Assembly: GCA_035567895.1 (NCBI GenBank) | Contig: DATMPC010000082.1 | Coordinates: 16,863 to 80,862, forward strand | Direction: 5' to 3' | DNA: 64,000 bases | Source of the DNA: Terriglobales bacterium | GTDB taxonomy: Bacteria > Acidobacteriota > Terriglobia > Terriglobales > Acidobacteriaceae | In this document: piece after piece, positions 42,428-50,059 of the stretch | Position numbering within the stretch: the stretch's first letter is position 1 | Layout: every line of letters begins with the position of its first letter | Notes under the pieces: model-generated | Databases searched by the model: none | Told to the model about the DNA's origin: nothing | The model's input: the letters and a program-made list of their open reading frames with translations, nothing else | Program-made: the position numbers and the translations under genes

Positions 42428-43324
42428 TCAAAACGCAACATCTTGCGGTTCACTCCGCTCGCGACCCAGCCTGAACAACTGCACGCGCAACGCGCTCGTA
42501 GCGACCTGCAGTCCATACAGTAGCGTGGCAGCGCGCTTGGGTTCTATGTTTCCGTCGGCCAGTCCGCGGCAGACGCTCGTCACTGCCATTTGCACGGAAA
42601 GATCATCTTCCAGGACAGGCAGCGTTAAGCCTTCTTTCTTTTGCCGTTCGCTGCTGGTTAGGTTGTGGAAATGGCAGTAACGCCGCTTCTTGAGCGCCGG
42701 AGCCCGGCAGGGCTCGCCATCCGACTTGATGAAGTGGCATCGCGGAGCCGCATCGGCCGCTTCGAGTTGGCAGCGTTGCAGCTTATCGAGATATTCCTGA
42801 CGCTTCACCGAGTCCAGCGCCGCATCATACAGATCCGGCTGAGACTCCCGTAGCTGCTCCGCATGCCAAATGATCTGCATGCTCATTTCTTCCTCGCTGA
42901 TTTCATCAATCGACCGGGTATCCAAGGTCCACGGGTAGGCGCCGAGAGACTTCGGATAATCGTTGCGTTCAGTCCTCGGCTTGCCAGCCGCAACACGCTC
43001 AACGGCAGGCGATCCACTCAGCGAATCCAAGGCATCTTCCACAATTCCCGCCATTCCCGCTCCGGGAAGCGAATCACCTGCAGGTTGGCTGACGTCTTGG
43101 GTCGTCCGCGCCGAAGGACGATGCTCATCCTCGGGAAGAAACGGCTTAGGCCGGCCGCCTAACTTGTCCAACATCTCGTAATACGTATTGGTCTCAACTC
43201 CGTCGGGTCCTGCAAACCAGGTGCGGGTCGGTTCCTTCAAGTTATCGGCAGCGAATTCGTGCCACTGTGCGATCTTGACGTCGGTGTCGCCGACTCGAAT
43301 CCATCGGGTTTTCATGTGTCTCAT
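42428..43324 (-). CDS. Hypothetical protein with C-terminal zinc-ribbon-like motif
   Basis: A 298-residue protein I cannot name. The C-terminal third has RCHFIKSDGEPCRAPALKKR followed by YCHFHN, i.e. C-x8-C-x10-C-x2-H, a likely zinc-binding motif, then a helical region (GLADGNIEPKRAATLLYGLQ). That C-terminal module recurs, from general knowledge, in many acidobacterial hypothetical proteins. The N-terminus (MKTRWIRVGDTDVKIAQWHE) looks like a small beta domain, and the middle is acidic and disordered. GGAG four to five bases before the ATG at 43324 supports the start. A DNA- or RNA-binding role is possible but unproven. Confidence 0.7.
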   Translation of the reverse strand: MRHMKTRWIRVGDTDVKIAQWHEFAADNLKEPTRTWFAGPDGVETNTYYEMLDKLGGRPKPFLPEDEHRPSARTTQDVSQPAGDSLPGAGMAGIVEDALDSLSGSPAVERVAAGKPRTERNDYPKSLGAYPWTLDTRSIDEISEEEMSMQIIWHAEQLRESQPDLYDAALDSVKRQEYLDKLQRCQLEAADAAPRCHFIKSDGEPCRAPALKKRRYCHFHNLTSSERQKKEGLTLPVLEDDLSVQMAVTSVCRGLADGNIEPKRAATLLYGLQVATSALRVQLFRLGRERSEPQDVAF

Positions 43325-43604
43325 GGTTCTCCTTTTGTTCGCCTACAAGTTGAACCATTATGGAACCACGATGAAGCCGCAGAGTCAAAGGCAATGTTTG
43401 AGGAAAACTTTACGGACAATCAGCAACTTACGGGGGTTAGAACGACGGTTTTTTCGTCCGTTGCTCTACTCCTCCGTTGTTTCCGAAGGGAACGGATTGG
43501 CTTCGCATGTCAGCGCTTCCTGGAAGGCCTTCGGCTGCTAGGGGAACATGTGTTGCACAGAGTCTTGCTGATTAGGAAAACTAAGTGGGCAGACGTCGAT
43601 CGGA
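43325..43604. other. Intergenic region carrying a dispersed element
   Basis: About 280 bases without a supported gene. It carries the second copy of the CAACTTACG...TCCGTTGCTCTA module (43424-43468), which encloses a small hairpin GACGG-TTTTTT-CGTC. Confidence 0.5.
43424..43468. repeat. Second copy of the CAACTTACG / TCCGTTGCTCTA module
   Basis: CAACTTACG (43424-43432) and TCCGTTGCTCTA (43457-43468) are separated by 24 bases, against 25 bases in the copy at 20475-20520. The spacers share little beyond a T-run. Conserved ends with a variable centre suggest an element or binding site, not chance. Confidence 0.6.
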
Positions 43605-44489
43605 CTACCGCAGCCTGCCGTGCTGTGTGCCTTCCCACGGAGGATCGCCCGCTGTCGCCTGACGATTTTCGTCGGTGAATCGAAGGACCAGAGAATCGTC
43701 AATAAGAAAATTCCTGTTCCCAGTCTTACCGAACTCCAATGGACTGACCACGACCTGAAATGATTGCGCGGAATTTTTCTGGTACTCGAACCGGTAGCCT
43801 GATTCGATGTGCCCGGTAGCCAATTCTGAGTCTATGAGGAATGCGTGATCCTTACTCGGTTCTGAGTCCGCAGAGATTCCTAGTTGTTCAATCTTGTCTG
43901 GTATCTCAGAATATCTACCGGCGTAGCGCACGAGGGCCATGACAAGAGCGCCCAGAGTAGCGAGAGCAGTCTGCTCGTTTGCTTGCAGTGGAGTAGGCGC
44001 GATTTCAGCGATTGTCTCTGGGTCTTCGAGATTGATCTTTTCACCATTAGGACTCGTGAATTCAGTGACGCGCCACTGACCCTCTTCCCACCTCATCCAA
44101 ACCTCGGTGTTCCCCCAACTCGCTTCAGGAGCGGCCATCGACAGTACTAGCACCGCTTCAGCGCCATTGGAAATTCGGCGCCTGGCGCGAATCTCGAAGT
44201 GTTTGATCTCTGCATTGGGATCTTCCGCATCGAAGCCAATCAGCGAGCGCCCGTCGCAAGCTTCAGAGACCTTCAGTCCTTTTTCCTCGATCGTCGCACG
44301 AGGCCTGGAGAGCAACTCCTCACGCCCAACCTTGCTCATCGCATTCAGCGCGGCTCGCAGCTGTTCTGGCAAGTGCTTTTCGACCGAAGCAGAATCTTTA
44401 GCCGTAAGAATTTCAGCGATCACCTGTTCCTCAGGCGAACCTTGCGCGTGTACACGAAACGCGCCTGCCAGCAATAAAATGCTGAGCAA
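43605..44489 (-). CDS. Secreted hypothetical protein (start uncertain)
   Basis: A protein of about 294 residues with a signal-peptide-like start (ILLLAGAFRVHAQG). I do not recognise the family. The N-terminal 150 residues are a beta-rich domain (TEVWMRWEEGQWRVTEF), and the C-terminal half (ANEQTALATLGALVMALVRY) resembles the solute-exposed part of pseudopilin-like acidobacterial proteins. The frame opens only with TTG 44489, without a ribosome-binding site. Instead, AGGG precedes tandem ATGs at 44505 and 44502 that are one base out of frame, so a single-base indel near 44490-44500 is likely. It follows the SMI1-like gene on the same strand. Confidence 0.55.
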   Translation of the reverse strand: MLSILLLAGAFRVHAQGSPEEQVIAEILTAKDSASVEKHLPEQLRAALNAMSKVGREELLSRPRATIEEKGLKVSEACDGRSLIGFDAEDPNAEIKHFEIRARRRISNGAEAVLVLSMAAPEASWGNTEVWMRWEEGQWRVTEFTSPNGEKINLEDPETIAEIAPTPLQANEQTALATLGALVMALVRYAGRYSEIPDKIEQLGISADSEPSKDHAFLIDSELATGHIESGYRFEYQKNSAQSFQVVVSPLEFGKTGNRNFLIDDSLVLRFTDENRQATAGDPPWEGTQHGRLR

Positions 44490-44582
44490 AGTTAAGTCGC
44501 ATCATGGCGTACCCTGCTATGAATTAGACACAGGAATCCCAAAAGGGTTCCAAAGCGGAACATAGCGAGTAGATGATTCAGT

Positions 44583-45197
44583 TCACCGAGAGGCATACTC
44601 TTCGAGTGTTTCCTCAAGCCAAAACATGTACCACATTTCGAACGTGAGTCGCTTTCCGTCTTTACTCAATACCGGTGAAAGACCGTTGTTCTCGGTTCTG
44701 CGGTCCTCCCAGATTTCGCCACGGCATGGCCCGTTGACGACAAGCCAGTGCCGCAGAGCACAGCCGAGGTGGCAAATGGGTATAGCTCCGTCCATAATGG
44801 AGCCGTTCCAGTAATGGGCCTCCAACCTCCGATCCCAGGCTTCCCACAGCTCGTCCTCTTCTTCAGATGGAGTGTCTTCAGTCGAGTGTGGCTCCTCGTT
44901 CCAAAATGACTCAGGCAGATTCCAGGAGTCCTGATATGCGAACGGTCGCGATACGTCACCCAGGAGATGACCCTTCTCCCATGAGCCTAAAGCAAATCCG
45001 TCGTCGTGCTGCCCGAATGGAAATAGACCATAGTATGGTCCGGCGCCGCCGTTCCCGATCTGGCAAATAAATTTGCGGTACTCCTGAGGAAGACTGATCC
45101 TGTGCCTCTGCTCAAAGGCCTCAATAGATTGGGCCACGTATTTGGGATCCATGGTCATTTCCGAAGGCAGTACTCTGTCATTGTGGTCTTCTCCCAA
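44583..45197 (-). CDS. SMI1/KNR4 (SUKH) family protein
   Basis: A 204-residue protein of the SUKH superfamily: an N-terminal helix and conserved EYRKFICQIGNGGAGPYYGL, then FALGSWEKGHLL, an acidic loop (EEPHSTEDTPSEEEDE), and YWNGSIMDGAIPICHLGCAL. SUKH proteins are commonly immunity proteins against contact-dependent nuclease toxins, or of unknown cellular function. No toxin gene is next to it, so it may be an orphan immunity or housekeeping member. The start is uncertain: TTG 45197, or ATG 45158 (MTMDPK). It lies just downstream of a secreted hypothetical gene with 11 bases between. Confidence 0.75.
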   Translation of the reverse strand: MGEDHNDRVLPSEMTMDPKYVAQSIEAFEQRHRISLPQEYRKFICQIGNGGAGPYYGLFPFGQHDDGFALGSWEKGHLLGDVSRPFAYQDSWNLPESFWNEEPHSTEDTPSEEEDELWEAWDRRLEAHYWNGSIMDGAIPICHLGCALRHWLVVNGPCRGEIWEDRRTENNGLSPVLSKDGKRLTFEMWYMFWLEETLEEYASR

Positions 45198-45208
45198 CAG
45201 AAGTTTGC

Positions 45209-46060
45209 CTAATGGCTCACCTGGCTGACCTTTTTGAATCCCGGTGGAACCTCGAATAGCGCAGGATCAACTCGCTCCTCGGACATTTCGACGATCTCGG
45301 TCGATGTAGTGAATTCCTGTTCCTGCCTTTCTCCGGTTTGCAAAATCTGGATTGCTTTGTTGGTTCTCTTGGAGGAGAGCATCAGACCTTGGGGATCTGG
45401 TCCTGAGTGCTTAAATTCTGGACGAATCTTCTCCAATGCTCCAGGCCCACCTCTCCCGATGCCAACGCCGCCGCCTACTCCCACAAGTCCCGTCCTCCCA
45501 TGCGGTCGTGGGCCGCAGGTCCTGGGATCGGGTATGTCGAGATACCACGCGTCTTCGACGGTCTCGTTGGGCTCAATTCCCAATTCGGGAGATGCTGTCT
45601 GCTTTGTTGTCGTAATGTAGTGCCGCGCCGTGTGACCGAAAGCAGATTTTGTCTCGCCGGTATCTCGGACGGTGGTCTCAATCGCTAGATTCGGCGGGCC
45701 TTCCGTCCGGTTCTTTATCTCCTTCGTCTCCTTTGGCAATTCTGCCGGCAGCGGAAGTTCGCTGTACTCGCGGCTTTTGAGATCGAGCCTGTACATCACA
45801 TGGTCTGAACAGCGCTGGATGATCACGGTTCGTTCCTCTGGCTCAGTCCCAAACGAGTGAAATCCCGGCAACTCGAAGCGGCTGTTAGGACCTTGCACAT
45901 AGCCCGTGTTTGTTTGATCGGAGGCATCCACGAAACGAGGAAGGCCGCTTGTGTGCGACACCGTTCTAATGCGGAGTCCTGTTTGCGCACATGCGTAGCC
46001 TGCGAACGAGAGAATGAGCGCAGCCAGAATTTGCACTTGAAGATTTCTGAAGGTACCCAT
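45209..46060 (-). CDS. Secreted hypothetical protein
   Basis: A 283-residue protein. I start it at ATG 46060 because GAGGAA lies 4-5 bases upstream and the sequence then begins with a signal peptide (LQVQILAALILSFAGYACAQ); longer frames upstream are not supported. Motifs include a conserved RTVIIQRCSDHVMYRLDLKS strand pair, ETKSAFGHTARHYITTTKQ, a glycine-rich stretch (GLVGVGGGVGIGRGGPG) and the end ALFEVPPGFKKV. The FEVPxGFKKV ending recurs in acidobacterial secreted proteins of unknown role (general knowledge). It is divergent from the YwaF-like gene and upstream of the SMI1-like gene. Confidence 0.65.
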   Translation of the reverse strand: MGTFRNLQVQILAALILSFAGYACAQTGLRIRTVSHTSGLPRFVDASDQTNTGYVQGPNSRFELPGFHSFGTEPEERTVIIQRCSDHVMYRLDLKSREYSELPLPAELPKETKEIKNRTEGPPNLAIETTVRDTGETKSAFGHTARHYITTTKQTASPELGIEPNETVEDAWYLDIPDPRTCGPRPHGRTGLVGVGGGVGIGRGGPGALEKIRPEFKHSGPDPQGLMLSSKRTNKAIQILQTGERQEQEFTTSTEIVEMSEERVDPALFEVPPGFKKVSQVSH

Positions 46061-46207
46061 ACGTTTCCTCATCGTTGGATGCAACGCAGAGATGCAGCAT
46101 ACGCCAACAAGATCACTCGCCGCATCATCCGTTGCCGGCCGCCTTGGCGATATATGAGCCCTACAGCGCATTACTGGACAGCGCTTTAAACTCATTGCGC
46201 CTCGAAC

Positions 46208-46924
46208 ATGCCTATGCAGACAAACCTGCATCTTTTCGGTCCGGCCCATCTGTCAATCCTCATTAGTGTGCCCGTTTGTGCGGTTGGGTTGGCTTGGATC
46301 AATCATCGCAGGCCCACGGCTGCGACGTGGATCCGTTTCACACTCGCCGCGGTCCTCGTGCTCAATGGGCTGTGGTGGTGCTGGTATCGATTCAGCGTCC
46401 TGCATCTGCGGCCACCGCAAGGCCTGCCATTCGAGCTGTGTGATATTTCGCTTTGGCTGACTGTCTTTGCATTGGCGCGGCTGCGCCAGCGGACCTTTGA
46501 ACTGGCTTACTACTGGGGATTGGCGGGAGCAGGCATGGCCATGCTGACACCTGATCTGCTGGCGCCATTAGTGAGCGCATCCTCCATTAACTTCTTCGTG
46601 CGGCACGGCGGGACGGTCATGGCGATCTTGTATCTGCTTTGGAGTAGCCAGCTTCGCCCGCATCTACGCTCCTGGCGGTTCGCGTTTCTCGCGCTGAACC
46701 TCTATGGCGCTGCTGTGGCTCTCTTCGATTTCCTTTTCGGCACTAATTACCTCTATCTGCGTAACAAGCCCGCCTCCGCATCGCTGCTTGATGCGATGGG
46801 AGCCTGGCCACTCTACATTTTGAGCGCGGACTTGCTGGCCTTGGTTCTCTTCATCGTCATGGCTGTTCCGTTTAGGCAGAAAAGTCGCCAAGCCGGGCTT
46901 TCCCAAAACGAACGAAGGTTGTAA
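46208..46924 (+). CDS. TIGR02206 / YwaF family membrane protein
   Basis: A 238-residue protein with about six membrane helices (for example LSILISVPVCAVGLAWI and LYILSADLLALVLFIVMAVP). Conserved features are FGPAHL at the N-terminus, LPFELCDISLWLTVFAL in the second helix pair, and GTNYLYLRNKP before the last helices; these fit the TIGR02206/YwaF integral membrane family. Function of the family is unknown. No strong ribosome-binding site is visible at ATG 46208. A diheme cytochrome gene follows 51 bases downstream on the same strand, perhaps by chance. Confidence 0.8.
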   Translation: MPMQTNLHLFGPAHLSILISVPVCAVGLAWINHRRPTAATWIRFTLAAVLVLNGLWWCWYRFSVLHLRPPQGLPFELCDISLWLTVFALARLRQRTFELAYYWGLAGAGMAMLTPDLLAPLVSASSINFFVRHGGTVMAILYLLWSSQLRPHLRSWRFAFLALNLYGAAVALFDFLFGTNYLYLRNKPASASLLDAMGAWPLYILSADLLALVLFIVMAVPFRQKSRQAGLSQNERRL

Positions 46925-46975
46925 ACTGCGTAACAAACTGGCAATTCTGCCAGTCTGGCCGAGAACAGAGAGACT

Positions 46976-48394
46976 ATGAAGGCCTTGATTCTGTTCGTTA
47001 CGTTTTTCGGCTCCGTGATCGTCGCAGATCGTTCCATTCTTCAATCCAATACACAATCTAACGCCGAATCCAGCGCGTCCGCCCCGTCCGAAGCGCCGGC
47101 TGGATTCGACGACCAGACCATCGATTCCGCTTTCGTGACGCAGGCTGTTCATGACGCCGATAGGACGTTCTTCGATGAGGTCGAAGATATCGACAAGGAT
47201 GGTCTTGGCCCGTTGTACAACGCGCAGTCGTGTCGAGAGTGCCATCAGAATCCAACCTCAGGCGGCGCCAGCCAGGTGGTGGAACGGCGCGCAGGACACC
47301 GTGGTCCAAACGGTCAATTTGTAAGTGCGAGTGTCCCCATCAACGATGGTCAAGAGGTAATTGTTGGGCGAACCTTAATCAATGATCGAGCGATTTGCCC
47401 GAATGCCGCTAATCCGGATGTTCAGCTCCAGGAGCACATGCCTGATGCGGAGAGGATTCGCACGAACAGGCTTTCACTCAACGTCCTGGGTGACGGCTTC
47501 ATCGAGGCCGTAGCCGATCAAACGTTAATCGATCTCGGCAGGAAACAGTGCAGCACCACGAATAGAAAGATTTGCGGACAGGCCCTGCCGGTGCCCATCG
47601 TGGAAGCTCCGGGAAAAACCGGCATTGGGCGCTTTGGATGGAAAGACCAGCACGCGAGTCTCTTGTCGTTTGCCGGCGACGCCTACCTCAATGAAATGGG
47701 GATTACAAGTACGCTGTTTCCCGATGAGGTGACGTCACTCTGCAATCCCAAAACGGTCACGGAACCGAATAGCCAAGCCGATCCAAAAGATGGCCTTGCG
47801 GACATCGATCGCTTCGCGCGATTCATGCGAGCGTCGAAGGCGCCGCCTCGAGACGAAAAGCTGGCAGCCACGGCTGCAGCTCGGAATGGCTCGGTGCTCT
47901 TCGAAAAGATTGGCTGCGGCATATGTCACGTGTCAACGCTCGTGACGGCTAAGGCGGGCACCACCATCAATGGAGGTAAACTCACGGTTCCCGACGCGCT
48001 GGGCGACAAGCAGTTTCATCCGTACTCAGACTTCCTGCTTCACGACGTTGGGACCGGCGATGGAATCGCGATTGCAGTCGTAGAGCACTATAGGATGTCC
48101 CGCAGAGTTGCCGAAGCCATTGCCAGTCCCAGCTACTCACCAAGCTCCGTTGACCGCATGGTGAACTGCGAAAACTTTTCCTTCAAAGCCATCCAGGATG
48201 CCGCAAACAAGCTCCGCACGCCTCCACTCTGGGGTGTACGCACCCATGCCCGGCTGATGCACGACGGTGAATCTCTCACTATGAATGACGCGATTTTGCG
48301 TCACCGGGGCGAAGCTCGAGATGTAACAAAAAGGTTCAAGCGTCTGTCGATCAAAGACAAATCGGATTTGCTTAGCTTCCTTAGTTCCTTATAA
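46976..48394 (+). CDS. Di-heme oxidoreductase family protein (DUF1111)
   Basis: A 472-residue exported protein with two c-type heme motifs: CRECH (residues 86-90) and CGICH (314-318). The N-terminal region FDEVEDIDKDGLGPLYNAQ and FGWKDQHASLLSFAGDAYLNEM are typical of DUF1111, a family related to MauG/CcpA diheme peroxidases. It is likely periplasmic, with a short hydrophobic N-terminus (LILFVTFFGSVIVA). The substrate is unknown; relatives often sit with imelysin-type iron proteins, which are not seen here. Heme attachment would depend on the Ccm system encoded in the same window. Confidence 0.88.
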   Translation: MKALILFVTFFGSVIVADRSILQSNTQSNAESSASAPSEAPAGFDDQTIDSAFVTQAVHDADRTFFDEVEDIDKDGLGPLYNAQSCRECHQNPTSGGASQVVERRAGHRGPNGQFVSASVPINDGQEVIVGRTLINDRAICPNAANPDVQLQEHMPDAERIRTNRLSLNVLGDGFIEAVADQTLIDLGRKQCSTTNRKICGQALPVPIVEAPGKTGIGRFGWKDQHASLLSFAGDAYLNEMGITSTLFPDEVTSLCNPKTVTEPNSQADPKDGLADIDRFARFMRASKAPPRDEKLAATAAARNGSVLFEKIGCGICHVSTLVTAKAGTTINGGKLTVPDALGDKQFHPYSDFLLHDVGTGDGIAIAVVEHYRMSRRVAEAIASPSYSPSSVDRMVNCENFSFKAIQDAANKLRTPPLWGVRTHARLMHDGESLTMNDAILRHRGEARDVTKRFKRLSIKDKSDLLSFLSSL

Positions 48395-48709
48395 GGGAAC
48401 GCGGGTGCTGCAGTCTTGGAGGCAGTCGAACAACAATAAGCGTTAATTGATGAAGTCGTGAGGAAAAAGGGAAGGAGGGAACTGCTGGATTTGGTCTGAT
48501 GTTCAGAAAATAAACCGAAAGGCGTATTCATTAACCGCTGGGTTGGGTCTCGAAGGTGATTCACCGCTCTTTTCGACAGCCTGCAACCACAGGTGCGGCG
48601 TAAGTTCTTTTTCTTCAGCACCTTCTTCGGCGCGGCCTAGGTCTGCCCTCCGAAAGCGCTCGTGGCACCACAACTGCATTCTCCTGGACAGACTTGAGGA
48701 GGTGCCAAA
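48395..48709. other. Intergenic region with RBS-sequestering hairpin
   Basis: No gene is supported in these 315 bases. The last 50 bases can fold so that the ribosome-binding site of the next gene is paired. The rest shows no clear promoter. Confidence 0.5.
48663..48707 (+). promoter_or_regulatory. Possible leader hairpin covering a ribosome-binding site
   Basis: AGGAGGTGCCA (48697-48707), which includes the ribosome-binding site of the next gene, can pair with CTCCT (48681-48685) and TGGCAC (48663-48668), with a 12-base bulge on the left. It could control translation, but this is inference from base pairing only. Confidence 0.35.
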
Positions 48710-48970
48710 ATGAAATACGCACGAAAGGCCATTCGGGGAATCATCGCTGCTTCCGTACTCTCGTTATCGCTGGTAAGACCTCTGATCGCCCAGCAAGAGG
48801 TAAGTCCCGATCACTTTGACGCTGCTCCGGTCCAGAGCATGCAGGCCGCGAAGGCGGCGCCAAAAGCTCAAAACAGCAAAGTGGCTAGCAACAGAGCGGC
48901 CAAGAAGCATGTGAGCAAAGTGGAGCACACTCGCACCCAAACTGCGTCGTTGAAAAAAGTATCGGGTTAG
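48710..48970 (+). CDS. Small secreted Ala/Lys-rich protein
   Basis: An 86-residue protein with a clear signal peptide (GIIAASVLSLSLVRPLIAQQ) and a strong ribosome-binding site (AGGAGGTG). The mature 58 residues are basic and rich in Ala, Lys, Ser and Gln (AKAAPKAQNSKVASNRAAKK), with no Cys. I do not recognise a domain. Such short basic secreted proteins could coat polyanions or be periplasmic chaperone-like. The upstream leader may fold over the ribosome-binding site. Confidence 0.65.
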   Translation: MKYARKAIRGIIAASVLSLSLVRPLIAQQEVSPDHFDAAPVQSMQAAKAAPKAQNSKVASNRAAKKHVSKVEHTRTQTASLKKVSG

Positions 48971-48985
48971 GCTGCTCGGCACGCC

Positions 48986-49477
48986 CTAGCGCAGGATCTC
49001 GATCCGCGTTACAGGATGCACCTCGTTCCAGCCGTTGTCGCGGTCGGTGACGTAGGCTCCGGTGACGCGGACTCGATCGCCGACATTGGGGATTGTGATC
49101 TGCGGATGAAAATCCCGGCAAGCCGCCTGGGCATTCGCTTCGGCGGGAATATGATCGCAGATTAGTTCCACCACGAGTTTGCGCTGGGCATGCATCACGT
49201 TGACGAGATTCAAGACTGACTTGTTCTCGGGATCGAGCCCGATATGCAAATCACCATCCGAGGCGCGGTGCACGGAGACGACGCGACCCTCGACGGCTGT
49301 ACACGGCTCAAGCACATTCAGCCTGTCCTTTTCATACACATGCTTCCACAGATCGGGATTGCAGCTTTCAGCCTGCAGCTTGACCGGCGCCGTTCCTGAA
49401 TAGCGAAGCCTTGCCATCAGAAATAAGGCGGTGAGTATTACCAGTACTATGAGTGTGATTCGTGAGACGCGACTCAA
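48986..49477 (-). CDS. Membrane-anchored hypothetical protein with OB-fold-like domain
   Basis: A 163-residue protein with an N-terminal anchor or signal (ITLIVLVILTALFLMARL), then a periplasmic domain. The segment VLEPCTAVEGRVVSVHRASD and the ending VGDRVRVTGAYVTDRDNGWN resemble the OB-fold of nucleic-acid-type or small secreted nuclease-like domains often seen in acidobacteria. It has four Cys. Function unknown. It is convergent with the small secreted protein gene. The stretch behind it, on the minus strand, carries a clear terminator. Confidence 0.65.
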   Translation of the reverse strand: MSRVSRITLIVLVILTALFLMARLRYSGTAPVKLQAESCNPDLWKHVYEKDRLNVLEPCTAVEGRVVSVHRASDGDLHIGLDPENKSVLNLVNVMHAQRKLVVELICDHIPAEANAQAACRDFHPQITIPNVGDRVRVTGAYVTDRDNGWNEVHPVTRIEILR

Positions 49478-49562
49478 GGTGTCGCAGGGTATGCTTTGCC
49501 AGTCAGGGAGTCAAGTGGGCTGCTCCAGAAGCCACCGATCCGGGGGCAAGGCAGGTGCTCAG

Positions 49563-49622
49563 AAAAAAAAGGAGCCCGATTCACGCATTCAACGCATCCC
49601 TTTTCGGGAAGAATCGGGCTCC
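49563..49622 (-). terminator. Rho-independent terminator on the minus strand
   Basis: Read on the minus strand, GGAGCCCGATTC (right arm 49611-49622) and GAATCGGGCTCC (left arm 49571-49582) form a perfect 12-bp stem, followed by eight T (49563-49570 as A on the plus strand). It would stop transcripts that come from the cytochrome-porin region. Confidence 0.8.
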
Positions 49623-49796
49623 AATTCCTCTGCTACTCACTTCTTGAATGTGCCTTATGCAAGTTAGAAGCCAGAGTCGAAGCAGCGATGAAGACCATTG
49701 TGGAATTCGCGGCAAAGCAGTGATTCCGTTAGTTTGAGCTGGTTTGGGAATGTCCGGATCGGTTAAGGGAAAATCCGTGGTTCCTCCGGAGTTGTG

Positions 49797-49829
49797 AACC
49801 AAACGGTTAATTCCATTAACCGTTTGGTT
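49797..49829. repeat. Perfect 14-bp palindrome, 5-base loop
   Basis: AACCAAACGGTTAA (49797-49810) and TTAACCGTTTGGTT (49816-49829) pair perfectly around TTCCA. There is no T tract after either end, so it resembles an operator or a protein-binding site more than a terminator. Confidence 0.8.
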
Positions 49830-49923
49830 AGCGGGCCTGCATGGTTTGAGGAATACTACAAACCGAACACGCAAAGGGAAAAGGATCGGAAGCTGTTTTC
49901 GAACTAGTTGGCTTGCCCGAGAG

Positions 49924-50013
49924 AGGCGAACACGAAGGTCACGAAGGAAACATCAAGGTCACGAAGATTCTTTGTGACCTTCGGTTTAGCCTTCGTGACC
50001 TTCGTGTTCGCCT
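49924..50013. repeat. Palindromic CACGAAGGTCACGAAGG element
   Basis: A perfect 24-bp inverted repeat has arms at 49924-49947 and 49990-50013, with a second imperfect pair inside (AAGGTCACGAAG and CTTTGTGACCTT). It lies 46 bases downstream of the cytochrome-porin stop codon and is related to the element at 29411-29581. Confidence 0.88.
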
Positions 50014-50059
50014 TTCCCGGTCTTGATGCTAATTGGACAGCCCTGCTGGAGGTTCAAAG

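Noticed and set aside
49496..49723. Open frame through the minus-strand terminator area
   Set aside because: It reads through a clear terminator hairpin and has no supporting start or domain.
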